Shown piece by piece: positions 45,716-53,996 of a DNA stretch of 64,000 nt. A program made the translations under genes and the position numbers. The notes beneath the pieces were generated by a model. The model saw only the letters and a program-made list of their open reading frames with translations. It ran no database searches and was not told the origin of the DNA. Position 1 is the first letter of the stretch; every line of letters starts with the position of its first letter. This DNA comes from Halomicrococcus gelatinilyticus (GTDB lineage: Archaea > Halobacteriota > Halobacteria > Halobacteriales > Haladaptataceae): contig CP100465.1 of assembly GCA_024227995.1 (NCBI GenBank), positions 1,860,001 through 1,924,000 on the forward strand, given 5' to 3'.

Positions 45716-45975
45716 GCGAGGAGGGTCACGCGCCGGGGCTAAAACGTGCGGGCATCGCGACTCTGCGACGGTCGCTGAGCAGCGACCGTCGCTGTCGGCA
45801 GTGAGTGCAATCGCCTGCCAACCGGCGTCGCGCGCCGGTCCGTTCCGACCGCCGAAACTCGCGACCGTTGACACGAGAATCCGCGGACGGCGGCGCGAGA
45901 CGGCGTCGTTCCATCCAGTGCCGTGTCACCGAGTCTCAATAGTTTTATGCCGCTGGCCTGTTTCGATTCGTAACG

Positions 45976-46245
45976 ATGATGTCCCAGACACAGCGCGAGG
46001 AGATAGACGACCTCCCTCCGAGCGCGAAACTCGTCTTCAAGGTCCTCGAATACAAGGGCTCTCTCACGCAGAAGGAGATCGTCGACGAGTCGATGCTGTC
46101 GGCACGGACGGTCCGCTACGCGCTCGAACGGCTCGAAGACATCGGCGTGGTCGAGGAGAACATCTACTTCGCCGACGCCCGGCAGAACCTCTACGACATC
46201 ACGGTCCAGACCGACGCCGAGGCCGAGTGCTGCGCCGACGCCTGA
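45976..46245 (+). CDS. Winged-helix HTH protein (MarR/TrmB-like)
   Basis: The 89-residue protein is a compact winged HTH: LPPSAKLVFKVLEYKGSLTQKEIVDESMLSARTVRYALERLEDIGVVEENIYFADARQNLYDI. It is a conserved haloarchaeal type with a short cysteine-containing end (AEAECCADA), which might take part in redox or metal sensing. Two adjacent ATGs (45976 and 45979) are possible starts. An ATAGTTTTATG element about 30 nt upstream supports a leaderless transcript. Targets unknown. The 45716-45975 region between this gene and M20 shows nothing else. Confidence 0.8.
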   Translation: MMSQTQREEIDDLPPSAKLVFKVLEYKGSLTQKEIVDESMLSARTVRYALERLEDIGVVEENIYFADARQNLYDITVQTDAEAECCADA

Positions 46246-46272
46246 ACTGCAATCCGGTCTTTCTCCCGGTCG

Positions 46273-48150
46273 CTACTCGGTCACGACCGTTATCTGTCGC
46301 TCCATGTCGATGGCGCGCTCGAGTTCCTCGGCGATGGCGCTGCCGCGCGACACCTGGATGTCGCCGCCGCGGCCGACCGTCGCGGTGAACAGGTACTCGC
46401 CGTCGGCCTGCACCTCGACCGTCTCGCCGGCGTGCCCGTCGATGGGGATGACGACGTGGCGGGCGGTTATCTCCGGCGTCACGACCTCGCCGTGGGGCTG
46501 GGCGACGCCGCCACCCCCACCGCCGCCGGAGTCCACCGTCGACGGCTTCTCGTCGTGGGTCCGGACGTCGATGTCGATGCCGAGCCGGTTCTCGATGTCC
46601 TCGATGCGGCCGCCGCCCTTGCCGATGACGTAGGAGATGTCGCTCTCCTCGACGTAGACGACCGCCTTGTTCTGGCCCTGGAGGTCGACGTCGACGCGCC
46701 CGCGGGCGACCGACTGTATCTCGCGCTCGATCTCCTGGCGGGCGAGGCGGTCGACGCCGCCCTCGTCGCTCTCGCCCTCGGTGAGCGGGACGGTGACGAC
46801 CTGGCGGTTGAAGGTGTAGATCTCGTACTCCGGACGGCCCGTCTCGAAGTCCTGAATCGTGATGACCGGGCGCGCGAGGTCCTCCTCCATCAGCCCCTCG
46901 GGCACCTTCACCTGCGTCGCCACGTCGTAGACCTTCTCGATCTGACCGGCCTCGATGTAGACGACGGTGTCGACGATCTGGGGAATCATCCCGAGTTCGA
47001 CGCGACCGACGAGCCGCTGGAGGGCGTCGATGGCGCGGGTGGCGTGGACGACGCCGACCATGCCGACGCCCGCCAGCCGCATGTCAGCGAACACCTCGAA
47101 GTCGTCGGTCTTGCGCACCTCGTCGTAGATGGTGTAGTCCGGCCGCACCATCAGCAGCGAGTCGGCCGTCTTCTCCATCTCCCCGCCGAGTTCGGTGTAC
47201 TGGGTGACCTCGGGGCCGACCTGCAGGTCGCGGGGCTTCTCCATCGTCTTCACCGCGAAGTCGTGGCCGGCGAGGAACTCCGCGACCGCCTGCGCGAACG
47301 TCGACTTCCCGGCACCGGGCGACCCGGAGATGAGGACGCCGCGCTGGCGCTCCAGCAGGCGGTCTTTGAGCTCGTCCGCGAACTCGTAGTCCTCCATGTC
47401 GGTCTTCACGATGGGCCGCACGGCGGTGATCTCCCACGCGTCGGCGAACGGCGGCTCCGCGATGGCGATGCGGTAGTCGCGGAACTGGACGATGGTCATC
47501 CCCGGCTCGTCGAGTTCGATGAACCCCTCGCTGCTCTGTTTCGCGTTCTGGACGATCTCCTGGCCGTACTCCTCGAGTTCGTCCTCCGTCAGGGGTTCGT
47601 CGCCGATCTCCTGGTAGTGCATGTCGCCGACCTCGCCCCGCTTGGCCATCGGCTTGCTCTCCGCCCGGAGGTGGACGCTCATCGTCGTCTCGTCGAAGTA
47701 CTCCTCGATGGACAGCGAGCTCACGTCGCGCGTCTTCGGCGCGATGTACTCCACGTCGAGCCCCTTCGCCTTCGCCACCTCGCTCTGGACGAGGTCGCTG
47801 GTGACGAAGACGGCGTCGCGCTCGTCGGCGATCTCGCGGATGACCGCGTCGATCTCGCCGCGGTGGGCCCACCCGCGCTCCTCCGGCCCGGGTCGCCGGC
47901 CGACGTACTCGACCGTTATCTCGCCGTCGTCCGCGAGGTCCGCGAGCCGCTGGAGCTCCGAGAGGCCGCTCCATCCGCTCTCGGCCCCGTCGTTGGCCTG
48001 CGATTCGAGTTCGCTGACGACGGCCTCGGGCACGAGAATCGTCGCCCCCGTGAACTCACCGTCGTCGACCTTCCCGGAGATACGGCCGTCGACGACGGCG
48101 CTCGTATCCGGCACTACGTTCATGTCCGGTCTTTGGTCCGGTGCACTCAT
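46273..48150 (-). CDS. PINc-AAA-KH ATPase (conserved archaeal PilT-like RNA nuclease)
   Basis: The 625-residue protein combines an N-terminal PIN nuclease (NVVPDTSAVVDGRISG with Asp15, then VLVPEAVVSELESQA and FVTSDLVQSEVAKAKGL), a PilT/VirB11-like P-loop ATPase (SGSPGAGKSTFAQAVAEFL near residue 276, YDEVRKTDDFEVFADMRLAG), and a C-terminal KH domain (VYVEESDISYVIGKGGGRIEDIENRLG). A glycine linker follows the KH region. This is the conserved archaeal PINc/KH ATPase, probably acting in RNA processing or ribosome biogenesis. It is monocistronic. Confidence 0.93.
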   Translation of the reverse strand: MSAPDQRPDMNVVPDTSAVVDGRISGKVDDGEFTGATILVPEAVVSELESQANDGAESGWSGLSELQRLADLADDGEITVEYVGRRPGPEERGWAHRGEIDAVIREIADERDAVFVTSDLVQSEVAKAKGLDVEYIAPKTRDVSSLSIEEYFDETTMSVHLRAESKPMAKRGEVGDMHYQEIGDEPLTEDELEEYGQEIVQNAKQSSEGFIELDEPGMTIVQFRDYRIAIAEPPFADAWEITAVRPIVKTDMEDYEFADELKDRLLERQRGVLISGSPGAGKSTFAQAVAEFLAGHDFAVKTMEKPRDLQVGPEVTQYTELGGEMEKTADSLLMVRPDYTIYDEVRKTDDFEVFADMRLAGVGMVGVVHATRAIDALQRLVGRVELGMIPQIVDTVVYIEAGQIEKVYDVATQVKVPEGLMEEDLARPVITIQDFETGRPEYEIYTFNRQVVTVPLTEGESDEGGVDRLARQEIEREIQSVARGRVDVDLQGQNKAVVYVEESDISYVIGKGGGRIEDIENRLGIDIDVRTHDEKPSTVDSGGGGGGGVAQPHGEVVTPEITARHVVIPIDGHAGETVEVQADGEYLFTATVGRGGDIQVSRGSAIAEELERAIDMERQITVVTE

Positions 48151-48319
48151 AAGGGTTTCAGCGTTCGAACCGGTGTGTGCCGTTCACACGCGCACTGCTG
48201 GCCGGGAGCAGGAGCCTGCCATACGACCGGTGGACGCCGGGGGCTGGTCTCCGCCGTCGTCCGTTCAGACCGTCGCCTATTCGGTAAGCTAAAGAGGCCG
48301 AGTGGACAAATCCGGACGA

Positions 48320-48394
48320 GGGCCCTTAGCTCAGTCTGGTTAGAGCGCTCGGCTCATAACCGAGTGGTCGATGGTTCGAATCCGTCAGGGCCCA
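48320..48394 (+). tRNA. tRNA with CAU anticodon (tRNA-Ile2 likely, elongator tRNA-Met possible)
   Basis: The acceptor stem GGGCCCT/AGGGCCC plus discriminator A, anticodon stem CTCGG/CCGAG with loop CTCATAA, and T-arm GATGGTTCGAATCCGTC give a complete 75-nt tRNA with anticodon CAU. It does not have the 5' end typical of the initiator and has no intron. In haloarchaea the elongator tRNA-Met usually carries an intron, so the intronless CAU tRNA is more likely tRNA-Ile2 with a modified C34. A copy of its tail lies 109 nt downstream. Confidence 0.9.
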
Positions 48395-48515
48395 TGACGC
48401 CCGCAAGCGACTGCGAGCGGTGCGGAATGGATTCCTGGCGGTTCGAACGAGACGACGGCGAGCGTGGCGAGCCGTCGGCGTGGTTCGAATCCGTCGGGGC
48501 TCATCCGGAGTCCGC
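48395..48515. repeat. Tail repeat of the CAU tRNA
   Basis: After the tRNA, CGGTTCGAACGAG (from 48439) and GGTTCGAATCCGTCGGGGCTCA (48482-48503) flank an inner hairpin CGACGG...CCGTCG. The second is a 22-nt copy of the tRNA end at 48373-48394, with two changes. The layout equals the Arg and Lys tail arrays. No gene is read through it. Confidence 0.85.
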
Positions 48516-48519
48516 GCCC

Positions 48520-48963
48520 TCATCGAGCGGACTCTATCTCGTCGAACAGCTCCCTCACTCGCTGCTCGATATCGTCCCGGATATCGGCGACTTCGGTCGG
48601 TGACCTCCCGTCCGGATCGTCGAGATCCCAGTCCCGGTTCTCGCCCGCCCAGCCCGCCGGACAGACGTCGTCGGCCGAACAGCCCATCGTTATGACGTAC
48701 TCGCTCTCCTGGATCTCCTCGAACGTGACCTCTCGAGGCGTCCGATCTGCGACGTCGATACCGACCGCGTCCATCGCCTGGACGACCTCGTCGTGGACGT
48801 GGTCGGCAGGGCGCGTGCCGCCGGTGACGAGGTCGACGTCGTCGAGGTCGCGGTCCTTCAGCTCCTGCTGGGCGAACGCGTAGGCCATCTGTGAGCGGCC
48901 GGCGTTCTGGACGCAGACGAATGCGATACGGGTCGGGTCGGCGGAAGCGGTGTCCTGGGTCAT
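48520..48963 (-). CDS. arsC: Arsenate reductase, low-molecular-weight phosphatase type
   Basis: The 147-residue protein has the phosphatase-like CX5R loop CVQNAGRSQ at Cys17-Arg23 and a later DVCPAGWAGENRDWDLDDP with the general-acid Asp. Two further cysteines (MGCSADDVCPAG) can relay the disulfide as in thioredoxin-linked LMW arsenate reductases. It reduces arsenate to arsenite for export by Acr3. It is the last gene of the arsR-acr3-arsC cluster, beginning 12 nt after the acr3 stop. Confidence 0.93.
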   Translation of the reverse strand: MTQDTASADPTRIAFVCVQNAGRSQMAYAFAQQELKDRDLDDVDLVTGGTRPADHVHDEVVQAMDAVGIDVADRTPREVTFEEIQESEYVITMGCSADDVCPAGWAGENRDWDLDDPDGRSPTEVADIRDDIEQRVRELFDEIESAR

Positions 48964-48975
48964 GGAAGTCCCTCG

Positions 48976-50142
48976 TCAGTCATCTTCGGTGGTCGGTCCG
49001 GACGGCGACGTTTCGAGACGGCCGGTCGTTGCGTCGCTCCAGTCGAACGTCCGCTGGAAGTACAGCGCGACGTTGACCAGCGCGAGCAGGACGGGCACCT
49101 CGATCAGGGGGCCGACGACGGTGGTGAAGGCGACGCCAGAGCCGACGCCGAACACCGCGACAGCGACGGCGATCGCGAGCTCGAAGTTGTTCGAGGCGGC
49201 GGTGAACCCGATGGCCGTCGTCGTCGAGTAGTCCGCGCCGATGCCCTTGCCCATGCCGAAGCTCACGAGGAACATCACGACGAAGTAGATCGTCAGCGGC
49301 ACGGCGATGAGGAGCACGTCACCGGGCGACGCGACGATGTTCTCGCCCTGCGTTGCGAACATCACGATGACGGTGAACAGCAGCGCGACCAGCGTCAGCG
49401 GGTCGATCTTCGGGACGAGCACCTCGTCGTACCACTCCTCGCCCTTCGTTCGCGTGCCGACGTAGCGGGTGAGGAACCCGCCGGCGAAGGGGATGCCGAG
49501 GAAGACCACGATGGCCTCGAACACCTGCATCGGCGTCACGTTGAACGTCTCGATGCCGGCGACGAGCGTCTCCATCCCGAGCAGCGGCGGGAGGACGAGC
49601 CCGAAGAACCAGACGTACACGCCGTAGGTGACGATCTGGAAGAGGCTGTTGAACGCCACCAGTCCGGTGACGTACTCGGTCGAGCCCTCGGCGAGTTCGT
49701 TCCAGACGAGCACCATCGCGATACACCGGGCCATCCCGATGAACACGAGCCCGAGGAAGTACTCCGGACGCGCCGGCAGGCCGGGGACGAGGCCGCTGAA
49801 GAAGACGACGGCGAGTCCGAACATCAGCGTCGGGCCGATGAGCCAGTTCTGGACGAGACTCAGCCCCAGCACGCGCCAGTTGCTGAAGACGGCGCGAAGC
49901 TGGGAGTAGTTCGCCTTCGCCAGCGGCGGGTACATCATCAGGATCAGTCCGATCTCGACGAGGTGGAAGTCCTGGATCGGCTGTGTCACCGACGGCGCGA
50001 CGAAGCCGAGGCCGACGCCGATGGCCATCGCGCCGAAGATCCAGACGGTGAGGTACTTGTCGAGGAAGTCCATCGACCGGGGGTCGCCACAGCTCTCACA
50101 GTCGCAGTTCGGCCCGTGTTCGTGTGCGTCCGCGTTACTCAT
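48976..50142 (-). CDS. acr3: ACR3-family arsenite efflux permease
   Basis: The 388-residue protein has ten predicted membrane helices and the Acr3 signature GMARCIAMVLVWNELAEG with the conserved cysteine, followed by VTGLVAFNSLFQIVTYGVY and a glutamate in GPLIEVPVLLALVNVAL. It exports arsenite (and perhaps antimonite), driven by the proton gradient. It is the middle gene of an arsR-acr3-arsC operon. Its ATG overlaps the end of arsR by eight bases. The N-terminal CDCESCGD has a Cys cluster that may bind metal. Confidence 0.95.
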   Translation of the reverse strand: MSNADAHEHGPNCDCESCGDPRSMDFLDKYLTVWIFGAMAIGVGLGFVAPSVTQPIQDFHLVEIGLILMMYPPLAKANYSQLRAVFSNWRVLGLSLVQNWLIGPTLMFGLAVVFFSGLVPGLPARPEYFLGLVFIGMARCIAMVLVWNELAEGSTEYVTGLVAFNSLFQIVTYGVYVWFFGLVLPPLLGMETLVAGIETFNVTPMQVFEAIVVFLGIPFAGGFLTRYVGTRTKGEEWYDEVLVPKIDPLTLVALLFTVIVMFATQGENIVASPGDVLLIAVPLTIYFVVMFLVSFGMGKGIGADYSTTTAIGFTAASNNFELAIAVAVAVFGVGSGVAFTTVVGPLIEVPVLLALVNVALYFQRTFDWSDATTGRLETSPSGPTTEDD

Positions 50143-50533
50143 CGGTGACCACTCCGTCCAGGAGCGTCAGGATGGCGACGGCACCGTTCGAAGCGCGATA
50201 CTTCCGCCACCGGCCGTCCTTTCGACGCGTGACCAGCCCGGCGTCGGTCAGGGTCGAGAGCGCGTGGCTGATGGCGCTCTCGCTGGCGTCGACCATCGCG
50301 TTCAGTTCGCAGACGCAGAGTTCGCCGTCGGCGGCGACGAGGAGCCGAAGCAGCTTGTAGCGCGTCTCGTTCGCGAGCGCGGTCAGCGTCTCGAGGTCGG
50401 CCTCGATGTGGCCCGGCGAGAGCACCGCTTCGAGCGCGTCGAGCTCGTCGAGTCGCTGGTCGACGTCCTCGGGACGACAGTCCTCGAGTTCGTCGTCGAG
50501 ATACCGTTGGAGACGTTGCGTCGCTGTTGACAT
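50135..50533 (-). CDS. arsR: ArsR-type repressor of the arsenic operon
   Basis: The 132-residue product has an ArsR winged HTH: LETLTALANETRYKLLRLLVAADGELCVCELNAMVDASESAISHALSTLTDAGLVTRRKDGRW. The paired cysteines in ELCVCEL are the alpha3 metalloid-binding site. It should repress the operon until arsenite binds. I chose the ATG at 50533; an in-frame ATG at 50542 is possible. A perfect palindrome lies between the promoter and the start, matching an operator. Confidence 0.93.
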   Translation of the reverse strand: MSTATQRLQRYLDDELEDCRPEDVDQRLDELDALEAVLSPGHIEADLETLTALANETRYKLLRLLVAADGELCVCELNAMVDASESAISHALSTLTDAGLVTRRKDGRWRKYRASNGAVAILTLLDGVVTDE

Positions 50534-50542
50534 CACTCTCAT

Positions 50543-50558
50543 TTGAGCAAGGGCTCAA
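50543..50558. promoter_or_regulatory. Palindromic operator in the ars promoter
   Basis: TTGAGC-AAGG-GCTCAA is a perfect 6-4-6 inverted repeat just upstream of the arsR start codons and overlapping a GTTAATT TATA-like element on the minus strand. The position is ideal for ArsR to block transcription. Confidence 0.65.
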
Positions 50559-50648
50559 TTAACTCTTTGCAATCGTCCGGTGGTGGGGTTCAGTGGCGTT
50601 TGATAGGCGAAAATCGCTTGCAAATAGTTTTAGCTCTACACAAGTGTC

Positions 50649-50846
50649 GTGCTCGCGGGTAGGGTGTCGTTCCAGGTCGACCCCGAACGGACCCACCGCC
50701 CGACGCCGCTGCTCTCGGACGGCGACCCGCTCGTCCTGCTCCACGGACTTGGGACGGACCACTCGATGTGGCGGCCCCCAGACGAACCGTACTCGCGGGC
50801 AGGCCATCGATTGCTGGTTCCGGGCGCCCGCGGGGGCAACACGTAA
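50649..50846 (+). pseudogene. Alpha/beta hydrolase, N-terminal fragment
   Basis: The 65-residue product contains the typical start of an alpha/beta hydrolase: RPTPLLSDGDPLVLLHGLGTDHSMWRP, giving the oxyanion HG motif, followed by PYSRAGHRLLVPGARGG, where the nucleophile region should follow. It stops abruptly after ARGGNT. The nucleophile Ser, Asp and His are missing, so it is truncated. The GTG start and a TAGTTTTAGC element about 20 nt upstream may still be active. Confidence 0.65.
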
Positions 50847-50850
50847 CACG

Positions 50851-51441
50851 ATGGCCGCCGTACCTGCCGTGGCCATGACCGGGAGGGCAGTTCAGGCGGG
50901 CACGCTTCGCCGGCTCCGCCAGCAGCTGGGTCCGTGGATAAACCGGGCCGTGGAGGCGGTCGGTGAGCCGACCACGCGCGTCTACCCCGCCGGATACGTT
51001 GGCACCGTCCCGCTCTCGTTCGACGACCTCGCGGCCGAACTCGACGACAGCCCGTTCACCTGGGACCCGCTGAGCATGTATCACTACACGAAGGAGGGCA
51101 ACGACACCGACGGTAGCTGGGCGTACCGCTCCTCGTTGCTCGGCGACCGTCAGCTCCACGTGGTGCTGTTCGCGACTGGGTCGGAGTCGACCGAGGTCTA
51201 CGCCCACGACGAGTTCAACTGGCTACGCCACCCCGTCGAGCACGCCCGTGAGGTCGACATCCGGAGACACGAGGGCAGCGCGGAGATGCGCCGCTGGCTC
51301 GACGACCGTGGCATCGAGTACGAGCGCGATTCGCGCCCGCTGCGGGCGGTCAAGCACACCGCAAGGCAGATTCGCGACCGCATCGTTGCCGTCGCTACCG
51401 AGTCGGATGCGTCGCGCGGACTGCCGCGCCAGCTTCGTTGA
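50851..51441 (+). CDS. Conserved haloarchaeal hypothetical protein
   Basis: The 196-residue product is rich in charged residues. Its core is FTWDPLSMYHYTKEGNDTDGSWAYRSSLLGDRQLHVVLFATGSESTEVYAHDEFNWLRHPVEHARE, which looks like a small mixed alpha/beta domain. The end is helical and basic (VKHTARQIRDRIVAVATESDASRGL). No known catalytic motif is seen. It starts four bases after the truncated hydrolase and could share its transcript. I recognise only the general type. Confidence 0.7.
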   Translation: MAAVPAVAMTGRAVQAGTLRRLRQQLGPWINRAVEAVGEPTTRVYPAGYVGTVPLSFDDLAAELDDSPFTWDPLSMYHYTKEGNDTDGSWAYRSSLLGDRQLHVVLFATGSESTEVYAHDEFNWLRHPVEHAREVDIRRHEGSAEMRRWLDDRGIEYERDSRPLRAVKHTARQIRDRIVAVATESDASRGLPRQLR

Positions 51442-51511
51442 CCCGCCCCCAACCGGTGCGACGTCGCCGTTCGGACGCCGGCTCTGCCCGGGGTCGTGAG
51501 TTCCGTCGAAT

Positions 51512-52126
51512 TCAGGCGTGTTCTTCGCCAGTCTGGAGTCGGTGGACGCCGACGACGACGGCGGCGGTGACGACGAACGCGCCGACCGACTGCGCCCAGG
51601 TGTGTGCGTTCAGGAAGACGCGGTTGGGCACCATCACGACGGGGAGGAGGAGCGTCGGCCAGAACCGCCGGTCGAGCAGCGTGAGATACAGCGTCGGCAT
51701 CAGCGCGATGGTGACGTGGCCGGAGACGTTCCAGAACGGCGAGAGGAGTGCGTAGGGGACCGTTACCGCCGCGAGCGCCTGCATCGCGTCGGGGACGAGA
51801 CGCCCCCAGCGGTAGTGCCGCCAGAGCACCCAGTTCACGACCGCGGCGAGGAACACCCCGCCGGCGACCAGCGCGTCCACTTCCCAGGCGTTGCCCTTCG
51901 TGGCGGCGACGACGCTCACGTCCCGCGTGAGAAAGTAGACGACCGTCGGCAGGAGCGCGAACGCGCCGGCGACGAGGAAACCTCCGATCCGGTGCCAGAA
52001 CGCCGACGAGTCGACCGCCTGGCGACCCCACTCGTAGCGGATGAGCACCAGTATCCCGACGCCGAGCACCGTGATGGGGTGCACGACGTAGGGATACCAC
52101 TGCATCGCTTGCGAGAACACCCCCAT
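51512..52126 (-). CDS. PAP2-like membrane phosphatase
   Basis: The 204-residue protein has about six hydrophobic segments and the last two PAP2 signature motifs: SGHVTIALMP and the RxxxxxH of VMVPNRVFLNAHTWAQSVGAF. The first KxxxxxxRP motif is not apparent, so activity could be modified. Such proteins dephosphorylate lipid phosphates or act in undecaprenyl- or dolichyl-phosphate recycling. The start MGVFSQAMQWYPYVVHPI fits the family. It is divergent from the UDG gene across 144 nt. Confidence 0.78.
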   Translation of the reverse strand: MGVFSQAMQWYPYVVHPITVLGVGILVLIRYEWGRQAVDSSAFWHRIGGFLVAGAFALLPTVVYFLTRDVSVVAATKGNAWEVDALVAGGVFLAAVVNWVLWRHYRWGRLVPDAMQALAAVTVPYALLSPFWNVSGHVTIALMPTLYLTLLDRRFWPTLLLPVVMVPNRVFLNAHTWAQSVGAFVVTAAVVVGVHRLQTGEEHA

Positions 52127-52270
52127 GGAGTCCCCCTAGGACATCGCCGCGGATAACGGCCACGTCCAACTCCGCCGACAGTCGTCCCGACCGACGACGC
52201 TACCCGTCACGGTCGCTCTCCCTCGTCCGGCCGTTCGGCTTTCGGCGCTGCGCGCCCAACTCCGCCCGCC

Positions 52271-52813
52271 ATGAGCTCCGCGTTCGAATCCGAGTTCGAG
52301 GACGCGCTCGCGGCGGTCCCGGACGAGCAGTTCGACCGGTCGCGGTTCGTCCCCTCGACCGGGCCGCTCGACGCCGACGTGATGCTGGTCGGCGAGGCCC
52401 CCGGCGCACAGGAGGTCGAGGCGGGCGAACCGTTCGTCGGCAGTGCGGGCGGGCTACTCGACAGTTCGCTGGCGTCCATCGGCGTCGACCGCGACGACCT
52501 CTACATCACCAACCTCGTGAAGGTGCGGCCGCCGGAGAACCGCAGTCCGCGGCGGGCGGAGATCGACGCGTGGTGGCCGGTGCTGGCGGCCGAGATCGAG
52601 CGGGTGGCCCCCGAAGTCGTCGTTCCACTCGGCAGCTTCGCGACGGGCGAACTGCTGTCCGGCGACGAGAAGCTATCGGACGTCCACGGCCAGACGTTCG
52701 AGCGCGACGGCTACGACGTCGTCCCGACGTATCACCCGGCGGCGACCTTCTACGACGATAGCAAGGAGGGAGAGATAGAGCGCGACCTGGCGGCCGCGTT
52801 CGAGCGCGCGTGA
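52271..52813 (+). CDS. Family 4-like uracil-DNA glycosylase lacking the iron-sulfur cysteines
   Basis: The 180-residue protein has UDG motifs VGEAPGAQEVEAGEPFVGSAGGLLD (with the catalytic EAPGAQE), LYITNLVKVRPPENRSPRRAEI and YHPAATF. Family 4 enzymes bind a [4Fe-4S] cluster through four cysteines, two of them in KCRPP and the following helix. Here those positions are Val and Trp, and the whole protein contains no Cys. It removes uracil from DNA or is a paralogue with changed function. It ends about 200 nt before the sulfatase-like gene. Confidence 0.9.
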   Translation: MSSAFESEFEDALAAVPDEQFDRSRFVPSTGPLDADVMLVGEAPGAQEVEAGEPFVGSAGGLLDSSLASIGVDRDDLYITNLVKVRPPENRSPRRAEIDAWWPVLAAEIERVAPEVVVPLGSFATGELLSGDEKLSDVHGQTFERDGYDVVPTYHPAATFYDDSKEGEIERDLAAAFERA

Positions 52814-53010
52814 TGCCCGTCGGACGTCCACCCCAGCAGGCCGCTGGACGTCTACGCCGACAGGTGCGCTTTCGGGGTCGGCGTCTCCCGGAGCGCGGCT
52901 CACGAACGTATCAACACCGATTCCTTATCGAACTTACAGAAAATCCAATCATTCTTCGCTATCACTTTAGCAATGCCATAAATAAGCCCCTCTCGTCGGA
53001 ACGGTGGCGT

Positions 53011-53970
53011 ATGTCGATCTTGAAGCGGTACTCCCTGGACAACCTGGTCCGGGTCCTGCGGGACCCGAGCCTCCTCCGCGGCGAGATGCGCCGACTGCGC
53101 GACGACGCGCTCGAACTGAACGCCTGGTGTTACCGGCAACTCAACCGCGCGGAGCGCGTGGACGTGATGGCCGAGGACTGGGATAACCTGGTCGTCCTCG
53201 ACGCCTGCCGGTACGACATGTACGCCGAGCAGGCCGACCTCGGCGACACCCTGGAACGGAAGCTGTCGCCGGGGAGCGAGAGCTGGGAGTTCATGCAGGA
53301 GAGCTTCGTCGGTCGGCAGTTCCACGACACCGTCTACGTCACCGCCAACCCGCACGCCTACAAGCTCCCCGACGACACCTTCCACGCCGTCGTCAACCTG
53401 CTCGACGACCACTGGGACGACGACCACCGCACCGTCATGCCGGAGACGATGGTCGAGCAGACGCTCGCCGCCCACGAGCAGTATCCCGACAAGCGCATCG
53501 TCACCCACTTCATGCAGCCCCATTTCCCCTTCGTCGGCGAGACGGGCCGGGAGATGGGCCACGCCGGCATCGAGATGCAACTCGACGCCGACGAGCGGGG
53601 CGACGACCCCCACCCCTGGAACGCGCTGTTCCACGGCGAGGTGACGGACGCCGGGACCATCCTGGCGGCCTACCGCGAGAACCTCGACGTGGTGTTGCCG
53701 CACGTCGAGGAACTGGTCGAGAAGCTGTCGGGCAAGTCGGTGATAACGGCCGACCACGGGAACCTGATCGGCGAGCGAACCTACCCGATTCCGCTGCGTA
53801 CGTACGGCCACCCCGGCGGATTGCACAAGCGCGCGCTAATCGAGGTGCCGTGGGCGGAGATGGAGAATGGCGAGCGCCGCGACGTGACCGCCGACCCGCC
53901 CACCGCGCGCGAGGAACTGACCGACGAGGTCATCGAGGACCGGCTGACGAACCTCGGATACACGGCGTGA
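53011..53970 (+). CDS. Alkaline-phosphatase/sulfatase superfamily protein
   Basis: The 319-residue protein has the haloarchaeal type DNLVVLDACRYDMY near residue 60, HFMQPHFPFVG, VITADHGNLIGE near 246 and GHPGGLHKRALIEVPW, which fit the metal-binding AP-fold core. It lacks a signal peptide and probably works in the cytosol or at the membrane face, perhaps in polysaccharide or lipid-headgroup metabolism. The ATG at 53011 gives the start MSILKRYSLDNLVRVLRDPSLL. A CATAAATAAG element at about 52976 is the promoter. Confidence 0.82.
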   Translation: MSILKRYSLDNLVRVLRDPSLLRGEMRRLRDDALELNAWCYRQLNRAERVDVMAEDWDNLVVLDACRYDMYAEQADLGDTLERKLSPGSESWEFMQESFVGRQFHDTVYVTANPHAYKLPDDTFHAVVNLLDDHWDDDHRTVMPETMVEQTLAAHEQYPDKRIVTHFMQPHFPFVGETGREMGHAGIEMQLDADERGDDPHPWNALFHGEVTDAGTILAAYRENLDVVLPHVEELVEKLSGKSVITADHGNLIGERTYPIPLRTYGHPGGLHKRALIEVPWAEMENGERRDVTADPPTAREELTDEVIEDRLTNLGYTA

Positions 53971-53996
53971 ACCGCGTTCGATAGGACGTACCGCGA

